Origin: an uncultured SAR86 cluster bacterium
GTDB taxonomy: Bacteria > Pseudomonadota > Gammaproteobacteria > Magnimaribacterales > D2472
DNA: 64,000 bases
Assembly (NCBI GenBank): GCA_902605165.1
Contig: CACLBJ010000001.1
Coordinates: forward strand, 62,001-126,000
Direction of reading: 5' to 3'
Position numbers and translations under genes: made by a program. Below are positions 41,609 to 49,513 of the stretch, one piece after another. Within the stretch, counting starts at the first letter, position 1. Each line of letters starts with the position of its first letter. The notes under the pieces were generated by a model. That model had not been told where the DNA came from and did no database searches. It saw only the letters and a list, made by a program, of their open reading frames with translations.

Positions 41609-42925
41609 ATGTTTAAAAATCTGGTTTTAATATCACTTATTTCTTTGCCTTTGGCATCAGAAAACCTCTTGGATATTTATAACGAAGCTCTTGATAATGA
41701 TCCTCAATATAAATCTTCAGAATATTCTCTTTTAGCTGGTAAAGAGTTTGTTGTTCAAGGAAGAGCAGGACTTCTTCCAAATGTTACTTTGAGCGGGTCA
41801 ACAAACTGGAATGAATATTATCAATTTGATGAGTTGCAAAGTTCTTACAATAACAACTCAGTGACCGCTAGATTAACTCAACCTCTTTTTAGACTTGATT
41901 CTTGGTTTAACTTTAAAAGATCAAAGAAACTTACAGATGCTTCTGAAGCTGACTTTGCTTATGCGCAACAAAATTTAATTATTAGAACGGTAGAAAAATA
42001 TTTTGGTGTTTTGAGAGCTATTGATAATCTTAATGCTGCGATTTCAGAAGAAAAAGCAATCAAAAAGCAGCTTGACCAGATTCGACAAAGGTTTGAAGTT
42101 GGGCTTTCTGCTATTACGGAAGTTCAAGAAGCTCAATTAGCATATGATTTAAGCTTAGCAGCAAAGATTCGTTCCGAGGGTGCGCTTTTTAATGCAAGGG
42201 AAGAGCTTAATTCTTTAATAGGGAGAGAAATATTCTCTGTAGATTCCCTCAAAGCAGATATTGTTCCAGAAAATCCTAACCCTACAACTAAACAAGAATG
42301 GGTTGATATTGCTCTCAAAAATAACTATAGACTTCAAGCATCAGTACTCCGAAGGGATGCATCGCAAGATTCAGCTAGAAGCTCAGCCTCTGAGCACTTA
42401 CCAAAAATTAATATAGTTGGAACAGAGTCGGAATCAAATACTAACCAATATACATATGAAGGTTTTGAAGATTTAGGATTTCAGGCTCCTAGTGAAACAC
42501 AACGAAAGAACTATAGCCTTAGCCTTTCAATTCCGATCTCTCAAGGTGGAGCTGTCAGTTCAAGAAGAAGGCAAGCCTATGCAGAGTACAATAGATCTGT
42601 TGAAGAAACACTCTTTGCGCAGAGAACGGTGATTCAAGAAGTTAGATCTGGATTCTCAAATGTAATTACGCTTGGTGCCAATCTAAAAGCTCAAAAACAA
42701 GCTGTTGTGTCAGCTAATAGTGCACTTGAAGCAACAAGAGTCGGGTATGAAGTTGGAACAAGAAATATTGTTGATCTTCTTCAAGCCGAGAAGAATCTTT
42801 ATACCGCAGAAAAGAATCTTGCAAATGCAAAATATGACTATCTGCTCTCTGAATTAAATCTTGAATTAGCAGCTGGAACATTAAGTCCTCAAAGTATTAA
42901 TGAGATCAACGGTTATCTCAATTAA
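41609..42925 (+). CDS. tolC: TolC-family outer membrane efflux channel
   Basis: This trimeric outer-membrane channel serves RND and type I export systems. It has a signal peptide (MFKNLVLISLISLPLASE), then two OEP repeats. The first contains LLDIYNEALDNDPQYKSSEY and the coiled coil LDQIRQRFEVGLSAITEVQEAQLAYDL. The second contains LKNNYRLQASVLRRDASQD and VGYEVGTRNIVDLLQAEKNLYTAEKNLANAKYDYL. The 438-residue length is TolC-like. It may pair with the RND pump at 5604-9661, which has no outer-membrane partner beside it. mutM starts at its stop (TAATG). Confidence 0.93.
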   Translation: MFKNLVLISLISLPLASENLLDIYNEALDNDPQYKSSEYSLLAGKEFVVQGRAGLLPNVTLSGSTNWNEYYQFDELQSSYNNNSVTARLTQPLFRLDSWFNFKRSKKLTDASEADFAYAQQNLIIRTVEKYFGVLRAIDNLNAAISEEKAIKKQLDQIRQRFEVGLSAITEVQEAQLAYDLSLAAKIRSEGALFNAREELNSLIGREIFSVDSLKADIVPENPNPTTKQEWVDIALKNNYRLQASVLRRDASQDSARSSASEHLPKINIVGTESESNTNQYTYEGFEDLGFQAPSETQRKNYSLSLSIPISQGGAVSSRRRQAYAEYNRSVEETLFAQRTVIQEVRSGFSNVITLGANLKAQKQAVVSANSALEATRVGYEVGTRNIVDLLQAEKNLYTAEKNLANAKYDYLLSELNLELAAGTLSPQSINEINGYLN

Positions 42926-43734
42926 TGCCTGAACTTCCTGAAGTAGAAACCACCAAGAATGCTATCCTCCCTTTCAAGGGTAAAACTCTTCAACGAGTAA
43001 TTGTTAATAATCCATCTTTGCGATGGCCAGTAGATGAAAAAGCAATTAATAAAATAAAAGAAGTAAAAATATTATCCATTTCAAGGAGAGCAAAATATAT
43101 TTTTTTACATCTGGATGAAATGACAATAATAATTCATCTAGGTATGACGGGAACTTTTCGAATACAGAAGCTCGGAAGCAATGAGACAAGAAAGCATGAT
43201 CATGTTATCTTTGAGTTCAGCAAAGAAATATTAATCTTCAATGATCCTAGAAGATTTGGATCTCTTCATGTATCAAAAGATCCCCAAGATCATTTCTTAA
43301 TAAAGCATCTTGGTCCAGAACCACTTGAAGATAGCTTTAATGCAGAATATCTCTATAAAAAGATAAAGAAAGCGGGAGTGTCCACAAAAGCCTTTTTAAT
43401 GAATCAAAAGAATGTAGTTGGTATAGGAAATATCTATGCTTGCGAGATATTATTTAGCTCAGGTATTTCTCCTAAGAGAAAAATTAAATACTTGAATAAA
43501 AGTCAATGCGAAGATGTGGTCAAAAACACAAAAAGAATAATTAAAGAAGCGATAACTAGGGGGGGAACTACCCTAAAAGATTTTTACTCTGCTGATGGTA
43601 ATAAAGGTTATTTCAAGATTGAGTTAAATGTTTATGATCGAGAGAACGAAAAATGCAGAGTGTGCAATGAAAAAATCCTTAGATTTATTCAAAATCAAAG
43701 ATCAACTTTTTATTGTAAAAGCTGCCAGAACTAA
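42925..43734 (+). CDS. mutM: Formamidopyrimidine-DNA glycosylase
   Basis: MutM excises 8-oxoguanine and formamidopyrimidines and nicks the abasic site. The catalytic N-terminus MPELPEVETT carries Pro and Glu after the removed Met. The intercalating and H2TH region contains NVVGIGNIYACEILF. A C-terminal four-Cys zinc finger (CRVC and YCKSC) closes it. Length 269 is normal. It overlaps tolC by one base and converges on coaD with a 4-base overlap. Confidence 0.96.
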   Translation: MPELPEVETTKNAILPFKGKTLQRVIVNNPSLRWPVDEKAINKIKEVKILSISRRAKYIFLHLDEMTIIIHLGMTGTFRIQKLGSNETRKHDHVIFEFSKEILIFNDPRRFGSLHVSKDPQDHFLIKHLGPEPLEDSFNAEYLYKKIKKAGVSTKAFLMNQKNVVGIGNIYACEILFSSGISPKRKIKYLNKSQCEDVVKNTKRIIKEAITRGGTTLKDFYSADGNKGYFKIELNVYDRENEKCRVCNEKILRFIQNQRSTFYCKSCQN

Positions 43735-44213
43735 TGATTAAGTTTCGCTTTTAAAGCCATTTCAACATTTTCATGAACAAATTTTGAAATATCTCCACCT
43801 AGGCTAGCAATCTCTTTAACAAGACTCGATGATACATAAATTAGTGTGTCCTTAGGAGTTAAGAAAATACTTTCTATATCTGGAGCAAGCGATCTATTCA
43901 TTGTAGCCAGCTGAAACTCATGCTCAAAATCAGATACTGCTCTCAAACCTCTGATGATGGCACATGCATTATTTTCTCTTGCTAGATCAACTGTAAGTTT
44001 CTTTTTAAATGCCACAACCTCTATCTTTTCATTATCAGCATAAATCGAACTCACAAGGTCTAATCTTTCTTCAGAAGAAAAAAGTGGATTTTTCATATCT
44101 GTATCAGCAACACTGATAATAACTTTATCAAAAAGCACAGTTGCTCTTTCAACTATGTCCATGTGCCCAACCGTAATTGGATCAAATGAACCAGGGTAGA
44201 TTGCTACTTTCAT
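43731..44213 (-). CDS. coaD: Pantetheine-phosphate adenylyltransferase
   Basis: CoaD makes dephospho-CoA from ATP and 4'-phosphopantetheine. It has the nucleotidyl-transferase motif GSFDPITVGHMDIVERA, then AIIRGLRAVSDFEHEFQLATMNRSL and the C-terminal IYVSSSLVKEIA. Length 160 equals the E. coli enzyme closely. The mutM-coaD neighbourhood is common in Gammaproteobacteria. A 48-base spacer separates it from the RiPP kinase gene upstream on the same strand. Confidence 0.96.
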   Translation of the reverse strand: MKVAIYPGSFDPITVGHMDIVERATVLFDKVIISVADTDMKNPLFSSEERLDLVSSIYADNEKIEVVAFKKKLTVDLARENNACAIIRGLRAVSDFEHEFQLATMNRSLAPDIESIFLTPKDTLIYVSSSLVKEIASLGGDISKFVHENVEMALKAKLNH

Positions 44214-44261
44214 ATCAAAATAATACCTAAATTGCAGTATATTTGGAAATTACAAACAAAA

Positions 44262-45110
44262 TCAAATGCTCTCCATAATATGATCAAAAATAAATCTTGA
44301 GTTATCTTCAATAGGCTTTTCTACATCTCTGTAATATATGAAACAATCTGCTTGTTCTGAAATCTTTGTTAATTTTTTTAAACTAACTGCGTCTGCATCA
44401 CTCTTTCGATACGCATAAGTGAATAAATATTTAAATGCATCTGATGGTGAAACTTTTATAATATTTCTTTTCTTATTTGAATCAAGAAAATATATCGCTT
44501 TTAATTTAGTTTTTTTATTACTTATATACCTATTTTCCAATTTGTATAGTGACCTTTGTCTGGAATCTTTTTTCAGATAAATCCTTTCAATTGGTTTTAA
44601 AGTCTCAACTAGATTAGTTTCATCAGATTTAACCCAATCTGAAAAATTATGAATATGCATATCTTTAACAACGCAAAGATCCTCTGTTAATAACTTAAAG
44701 CCCTTGTTTACAAGGGATAAGGCAATTGAAGATTTTCCTATTCCCGACTTTCCAATAAAAGAGAAGCCGAGGTCATTTTCTGTCACCGCGCTTCCATGCA
44801 GTACTTGAAAATCATTATTCTGCAACAAGTATCCCAAAGGAACGCCTAAAACACTGTTGGCTGCCTCACTATATCTGTTATCTTTTATTGAGATATAAAT
44901 CTTTTGGTAAGTTATTTTAAACATGTTATGGTGCAAATCTTTGAATAAAATATTGTCCCCTTCGATAATCTCAATAGTTTTATCAGAGATTTGAATATTA
45001 TTTTTTAATATTATTTCAAAATCAGGTTTTTCAAAATCTATCTCCTTCAGGATCGGAAGTCTAACTTGTGATAAAAGATTAAATCCGCAGATTTGATATT
45101 TGTAGGACAT
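44262..45110 (-). CDS. HPr-kinase-like protein of the lasso/RiPP cluster
   Basis: This 282-residue protein resembles the C-terminal kinase domain of HprK. LHGSAVTENDLGFSFIG leads into the Walker A GKSGIGKSS (about residues 120-128), and LLTEDL follows at the Mg-binding position. Related proteins in lasso clusters phosphorylate the C-terminal Ser of the precursor (paeninodin kinase is the known case). The proposed precursor directly upstream ends in Ser-Ser-Ser, which fits. It is the last gene of the cluster. A TATAAT in the 89-base spacer may give it an extra promoter. Confidence 0.82.
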   Translation of the reverse strand: MSYKYQICGFNLLSQVRLPILKEIDFEKPDFEIILKNNIQISDKTIEIIEGDNILFKDLHHNMFKITYQKIYISIKDNRYSEAANSVLGVPLGYLLQNNDFQVLHGSAVTENDLGFSFIGKSGIGKSSIALSLVNKGFKLLTEDLCVVKDMHIHNFSDWVKSDETNLVETLKPIERIYLKKDSRQRSLYKLENRYISNKKTKLKAIYFLDSNKKRNIIKVSPSDAFKYLFTYAYRKSDADAVSLKKLTKISEQADCFIYYRDVEKPIEDNSRFIFDHIMESI

Positions 45111-45199
45111 TTTAATTTATGGGTATCATTTCATATAGCTTTCAGCAATATAAAATTAAATACTATTAGAAAGGTATTATAGGGCTAATAAAGCTAGAT

Positions 45200-45331
45200 T
45201 TATGAAGAAGATAGGATTTCTTCAGTTCCAGGAAAACTGTCGCCAGTTCCGCCCACTAAAACATCTTTAATAATGTCTTTGGCCAGGCCAAGCTCTTTGA
45301 TTTCTGGCGATGTGTAAGTTTTTCTGTCCAT
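45200..45331 (-). CDS. Candidate lasso-type RiPP precursor peptide (43 residues)
   Basis: This ORF is too short for the supplied track. It starts at ATG 45331, 19 bases after the asparagine-synthetase-like gene, and stops at 45200. The leader begins MDRKTYTSPEIKELG, giving Y6, P9, I11 and G15, the lasso leader pattern YxxPxLxxxG read by PqqD-like B1 proteins. The Thr usual near the cut site is missing (I21 instead). The C-terminal part reads VLVGGTG then DSFPGTEEILSSS. Asp31 would be ring residue 7-9 for a core starting at 23-25; a core starting at Gly30 would use Glu37 or Glu38. It lies between cyclase and kinase genes. Confidence 0.82.
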   Translation of the reverse strand: MDRKTYTSPEIKELGLAKDIIKDVLVGGTGDSFPGTEEILSSS

Positions 45332-45350
45332 AAGGTGAAAGATACACAGT

Positions 45351-47126
45351 TTATGTGTTTTTTTCAAGCTTTTTAATTTTTTGTTTATTGATGCTTAGCC
45401 ATTTGTTTAAAACCACAAACGAAAAAATCTTAGATGGTACAGATGATCTAGTTGCATACTTTCTTGGATTTTCTTTAAGACTATTCCATGAATTCTTTAA
45501 GTCATTGATAGAAACATAACCTTTTAAAATCTTATTTGGATTAGATAGCTCCTCATCAATAATTTTTGAGTCTTTTTCCACAAAATTTTTACATAAAGCA
45601 TGAGCTAAGTTTGATTTTGTATGCCTTCTTCTAATTTTTCCTGGCACAACTCCTTTTATAGCCTCTTTTAAAATATATCTTGAATGTCCATCTTTATTTT
45701 TTAGGTTTGGAGAAATATTTAGACAATATTCTATTAATTCTCTGTTATAGAATGGATATCTCTCTTCAATACCGTAATAGTTTGCTACTAAGCTTTGTAT
45801 TTCAATTGCTTTTGAATGATTGCTTGTTGAAATATTCTTAAGGTGTTTTTTCTTTGCATATCTTAATTGAAGGTTACTAAAAGAAAATTGATCTAGAACA
45901 CTGCGTTTAAAAATGAATGTTTTACTTTGAGAGCGCACTTTTGCAGTCCTATTTATTTCTTTATATAACCGTATCCATTTAAAAGAAAGGAACAGCTCTT
46001 GAAAATATTCATATCCATGAGAAATTACAGTATCACCATCATTTCCATTCATTACTAGATTTACTCCGCTATCCGATGCAAGAGCAAATGACTTTTTTGA
46101 TAAGTAAAGATTTGGGAAAAAAAAGGGCTGGCCTATGACTTCAATATAAAAGTCTATTTCTGAGAGCGTTGATTCATTACAGCCATCAAACCGAATACTT
46201 TTGATATCATTCAATTTATTAATCTCATCTTGATAACTTGATTCATCAATTAAGTGAGAGACATCCTCGCCTATATTCTGATAATGAGAGGAAAATGAAA
46301 AAATTTCATGATTTATCTTTTTGATGTTTCTAAAAAAAGAAATTATTGTTGACGAATCGAGGCCGCCGCTAAAGAGGAATCCTATTTTTGAATGCTTGCA
46401 TGATCTGTCTATAGATACAGATTTCTCTAAAAGATTTTTTAAACCATTTATCTGGTCATTGGCTGAAGCTAGATTATCTTTCAATTTGTATTTAGAGTAC
46501 TGAATAATCTTAATTTGATCTTTGTGGTATTTAATAAAATGTAGTGGTGGCACTTTATTAATTTCATTTATAAAGGTGTTTGTGTTTGAAGAATCATTAG
46601 AATTTAAAAAATTATCTACCTTTTCAAGATTAAGGCTAAAATTTTTATTATCCAAATTAAATAAATTCTTAAATGATGATGATAAATAAATTGAACTATC
46701 ACTTTTAAAATAACATACATTTTTAATACCTATATGATCTCTAAAAACCAAAACATTTTCTTTTATTAGATCTATTAAAATAAAGATAAAGCCATTTGAG
46801 AGACACTGCATTCCAGTTGCACCAAATTTTAAGTAAAGCTTCATCATAAGTTCAGAATCTTTGATCCTTAAATCATCATTAGCCCCAAGTTTATCAATTA
46901 AGACCTGTCTATCCTCTTCAAATATTGTTGTAAAAACTAAAAATTTTTCATGCTTTTTGTTGCATAAGTTAAAGTTTTCATTACTTCCATTATGTTTAAA
47001 TAAAACAAAATCATTTTTATAGCTTTGAGTAAAACCCTGTTGTACTTTCTCATAATAGTTTGATTCCAAAGAAAAGTTCTTTCCTCTAAGGCCTTTAAAG
47101 TCTATGCAAGCAATAAAATCAATCAT
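45351..47126 (-). CDS. Asparagine-synthetase-like cyclase (lasso C protein)
   Basis: This AsnB homologue in a lasso-type cluster would activate the ring Asp or Glu as an AMP ester and close the macrolactam. The ATP-pyrophosphatase motif FSGGLDSST lies at about residues 252-260, followed by MNGNDGDTVISHG and RYPFYNRELIEYCLN. The N-terminal glutaminase-like domain starts MIDF, lacking the Cys2 nucleophile of true AsnB, as in lasso cyclases. Length is 591. It follows the B2 gene by 2 bases. A non-RiPP asparagine synthetase is unlikely given the context. Confidence 0.88.
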   Translation of the reverse strand: MIDFIACIDFKGLRGKNFSLESNYYEKVQQGFTQSYKNDFVLFKHNGSNENFNLCNKKHEKFLVFTTIFEEDRQVLIDKLGANDDLRIKDSELMMKLYLKFGATGMQCLSNGFIFILIDLIKENVLVFRDHIGIKNVCYFKSDSSIYLSSSFKNLFNLDNKNFSLNLEKVDNFLNSNDSSNTNTFINEINKVPPLHFIKYHKDQIKIIQYSKYKLKDNLASANDQINGLKNLLEKSVSIDRSCKHSKIGFLFSGGLDSSTIISFFRNIKKINHEIFSFSSHYQNIGEDVSHLIDESSYQDEINKLNDIKSIRFDGCNESTLSEIDFYIEVIGQPFFFPNLYLSKKSFALASDSGVNLVMNGNDGDTVISHGYEYFQELFLSFKWIRLYKEINRTAKVRSQSKTFIFKRSVLDQFSFSNLQLRYAKKKHLKNISTSNHSKAIEIQSLVANYYGIEERYPFYNRELIEYCLNISPNLKNKDGHSRYILKEAIKGVVPGKIRRRHTKSNLAHALCKNFVEKDSKIIDEELSNPNKILKGYVSINDLKNSWNSLKENPRKYATRSSVPSKIFSFVVLNKWLSINKQKIKKLEKNT

Positions 47127-47128
47127 TT

Positions 47129-47542
47129 TCAGACTCTAAAAGATTCAGTATATTTTTTTATATCTTCATTCTTTTCAAAGATTATCTCATCTTTATAAGA
47201 AAGCCATGCATGTCCCTTAAGATTTGCATCTTTATCAAATCTGACTCCGCATATAACTAAAAAATTAAAACCAAAATTTGAAAAAACAATTTTCTGTGAA
47301 AGGGATTTTGTTAAACAGGATTTTATTTTCAAGGCGCTACTCAATTTAAGATACCATTTATGCATTCTTTCTATAGGTATTTCAGATTCACTTGATATTA
47401 GAAGAATATTTGATATTTTTCTTACCTTCATTATTGCTGATTCTAGTGACATGATTTTAAGAAAGATCTTAATTATGCATATTGCAAAGACGGAAATAAT
47501 AACAAATTTCATTTTTATTAAGAGGTAATTGGGGAATTGCAT
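47129..47542 (-). CDS. Transglutaminase-like leader peptidase (lasso B2 protein)
   Basis: B2 is the cysteine protease that removes the leader peptide in lasso synthesis. At 137 residues it fits the Transglut_core3 family. The catalytic triad is visible: Cys in KSCLTKSL (about 76), His in KGHAWLSY (about 111), and Asp in YKDE (about 118). The ICGVRFD stretch before the His is also typical. An N-terminal hydrophobic helix (FVIISVFAICIIKIFL) may tether it to the membrane. It lies directly after the PqqD-like gene, in canonical B1-B2 order. Confidence 0.85.
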   Translation of the reverse strand: MQFPNYLLIKMKFVIISVFAICIIKIFLKIMSLESAIMKVRKISNILLISSESEIPIERMHKWYLKLSSALKIKSCLTKSLSQKIVFSNFGFNFLVICGVRFDKDANLKGHAWLSYKDEIIFEKNEDIKKYTESFRV

Positions 47543-47543
47543 A

Positions 47544-47819
47544 TTATTTATAATGCAATAAATTTTTACTTTCTAAGTCCTTAATGAATGATAGAAGATC
47601 TTTTTCAGATTTATTTGGAGTCACATCAAAATCTTTAATGATCTTATTATTTAAACTTTCAAATGTTGAAAATTGATTTAGCTTAGAAACAATATAGCTT
47701 CCTAATTCATTTACTTGAAAATAAATCCCAGTTTTTAGATTGAGTATTATAGATTCATCATTTATTTCTGATATTACAATATCGTCAATTATCTTAAAGA
47801 TTTTATCTTTGAATTCCAT
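47544..47819 (-). CDS. PqqD-like RiPP recognition element (lasso B1 protein)
   Basis: This 91-residue winged-helix protein binds the leader and brings it to B2. It shows the PqqD pattern: three short strands (DDIVISEINDESIILNLKTG), IYFQVNELGSYIVSKLNQF, and a helical end (LLSFIKDLESKNLLHYK). It starts 3 bases after the ABC permease gene and stops 1 base before B2. The leader motif of the 43-residue peptide downstream is the expected ligand. Confidence 0.87.
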   Translation of the reverse strand: MEFKDKIFKIIDDIVISEINDESIILNLKTGIYFQVNELGSYIVSKLNQFSTFESLNNKIIKDFDVTPNKSEKDLLSFIKDLESKNLLHYK

Positions 47820-47822
47820 AAA

Positions 47823-48620
47823 TTAGTAGTAATTAAGATTCCCATTCTTTTTTGCTTCTTTGAGTGAATAATAAACCAAAAGAATTCCAGTTGGAACGAA
47901 AAGTAACGACATGTATAAAATCTTTAAAAGATCAGGAAATGCTTCACCTAGATCAAAATTACTTAATAATGCCTGCTCTGCAATATCTAGGCCAATCGAA
48001 AGAGGTAAGTTGTTACTAATATCTACCAAATACTCTGGCATTGCATCTAGCGAGAAAAATATACCTGAGAAAAAAATAGATGAAATGGCTACAAAAAAAC
48101 TTATAACATTACCTACCTTAAATAAAATAATAAATGCTGCTGCAAATAGTCCAACTCCTATAAAAGGTATGCAGTTATAAACCACCAAAGCAAAAAAAAT
48201 AGGAATATTAGATAAGGTAATATCTACTCCAAAGATAAACTTACTTATGAATACGTATATAAGTATTCGAAAAAAAGATCTTGAAAAAGTTAATGCATAA
48301 GACGAAAGAAGAATAGTTAAGATTGAAGTCTTAGTTAATATTAAAGCTTCAAAAGTACCATACACTTGGGCAAGACGTACTTCTCTTGAAAATACTGACA
48401 TTGATGAAAACATAAAGTCTATTAAAGCTATTCCAACTAATATTTTAAAAAATTCTGAGTTTCCATTGTCTGCGTCATTAGAAGAGATAGCTGAGAAAAA
48501 TATTAATGAAATGATGAATATGATAAATATGATCTGCAAAAGAAGATTAAATTTATAAGAAAGTGTAATTTGTATATCTTTTCTTAAGAAAGCAAAAAAT
48601 TTAGATAAAAAATCTCTCAC
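47823..48620 (-). CDS. ABC-2-type export permease of the RiPP cluster
   Basis: This is a membrane subunit with about six transmembrane helices in 265 residues (for example ILLQIIFIIFIISLIFF and VGNVISFFVAISSIFFSG). It has the N-terminal FLRKDIQITLSYKFN typical of ABC-2 permeases. It overlaps the ATPase gene by 4 bases. With it, it would form a simple exporter for the mature peptide, or an immunity pump. This differs from the fused McjD-type exporter of enterobacterial lasso clusters. Confidence 0.85.
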   Translation of the reverse strand: MRDFLSKFFAFLRKDIQITLSYKFNLLLQIIFIIFIISLIFFSAISSNDADNGNSEFFKILVGIALIDFMFSSMSVFSREVRLAQVYGTFEALILTKTSILTILLSSYALTFSRSFFRILIYVFISKFIFGVDITLSNIPIFFALVVYNCIPFIGVGLFAAAFIILFKVGNVISFFVAISSIFFSGIFFSLDAMPEYLVDISNNLPLSIGLDIAEQALLSNFDLGEAFPDLLKILYMSLLFVPTGILLVYYSLKEAKKNGNLNYY

Positions 48621-49513
48621 AATATGAAATCCTCAAAATGGTTAAAGTTTTTTTCTAATGAAACTATTTTTATATCAAACTTTGTTAGAAGTTTAAGAAT
48701 CTCATCTAGGTCTAAATCCTTATCTGACACAGTAAAAAAGTGGTTTGAGTTATATGATTTTGTAATTACAACATCTAATTTTAACTTTATCTTTTCAAGA
48801 TCAGTATTTAAAATCTCAAATTCATAATTTATAGCTTTTTGATGAAATTTAAATATTTCCGAATCGTTAAAAATAAATTTTTTATCTTTTAAAAGTCCAA
48901 ACTTATTACTAACTTTATTTAACTCTAAATAGTCATGTGAGCACCAAATGGCAGGTATTTTATTCTCCATAAGATATTCTCTTGTGGTATCAATTATCTT
49001 CTTTGAACTCTCATAATCTAAACTCGTGGTAGGCTCATCAAGGAGGAGAAGATCAGGTTTTTTCAATAAAGATCTGGCTATATTTATACATTGCATTTGA
49101 CCAGAAGAAAGAAGCATAAAAGACTTATCAAGAATATCTGATATTCCTAAAATATCACTAATTTTATTAATGCCCTCATCTATTTCTTTATTAGATAAGC
49201 CTAACATTTTCCCAAAAAAGGTAAGATTCTCTCTACACGAAATTCTCCAATAAAATGATCTTGGGTTAGCGCTAGCAAACCCAAATTGAGGATCTTTTTT
49301 ATCTGTAAATACAACACTTCCTTGGCTAGGATGGATTAAGCCAAGAATAATTTTTAGCAGCGTTGTTTTTCCTGCACCGTTTCTGCCGAGTAAGCCTAAG
49401 ATGTCACCATCATCTAAAGTAAGGTTTATATCTTCTAAAACAGATTTGTTTTCTATTTGGAAGAAATTTCGTACTTTAAACTCTTTGTATAGGTTTTTTA
49501 ATTCTAATTTCAT
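48617..49513 (-). CDS. ABC-2-type exporter ATP-binding protein of the RiPP cluster
   Basis: The ATPase has Walker A GLLGRNGAGKTTLLK, a Q-loop region DPQFGFASANPRSFYWR, signature LSSGQMQCINIARSLL, and Walker B DLLLLDEPTTSLD. Length 298 includes a C-terminal extension of about 80 residues. The signature has Ser and Met where LSGGQ is usual, a mild deviation. It overlaps both the permease gene downstream and, by one base, the nucleotidyltransferase gene upstream. Confidence 0.9.
   Translation of the reverse strand: MKLELKNLYKEFKVRNFFQIENKSVLEDINLTLDDGDILGLLGRNGAGKTTLLKIILGLIHPSQGSVVFTDKKDPQFGFASANPRSFYWRISCRENLTFFGKMLGLSNKEIDEGINKISDILGISDILDKSFMLLSSGQMQCINIARSLLKKPDLLLLDEPTTSLDYESSKKIIDTTREYLMENKIPAIWCSHDYLELNKVSNKFGLLKDKKFIFNDSEIFKFHQKAINYEFEILNTDLEKIKLKLDVVITKSYNSNHFFTVSDKDLDLDEILKLLTKFDIKIVSLEKNFNHFEDFIL

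Noticed and set aside
45111-45199. A second precursor peptide in the precursor-kinase spacer
   Set aside because: Reading the minus strand gives only ATGs followed quickly by stops (for example ATG AAA TGA).
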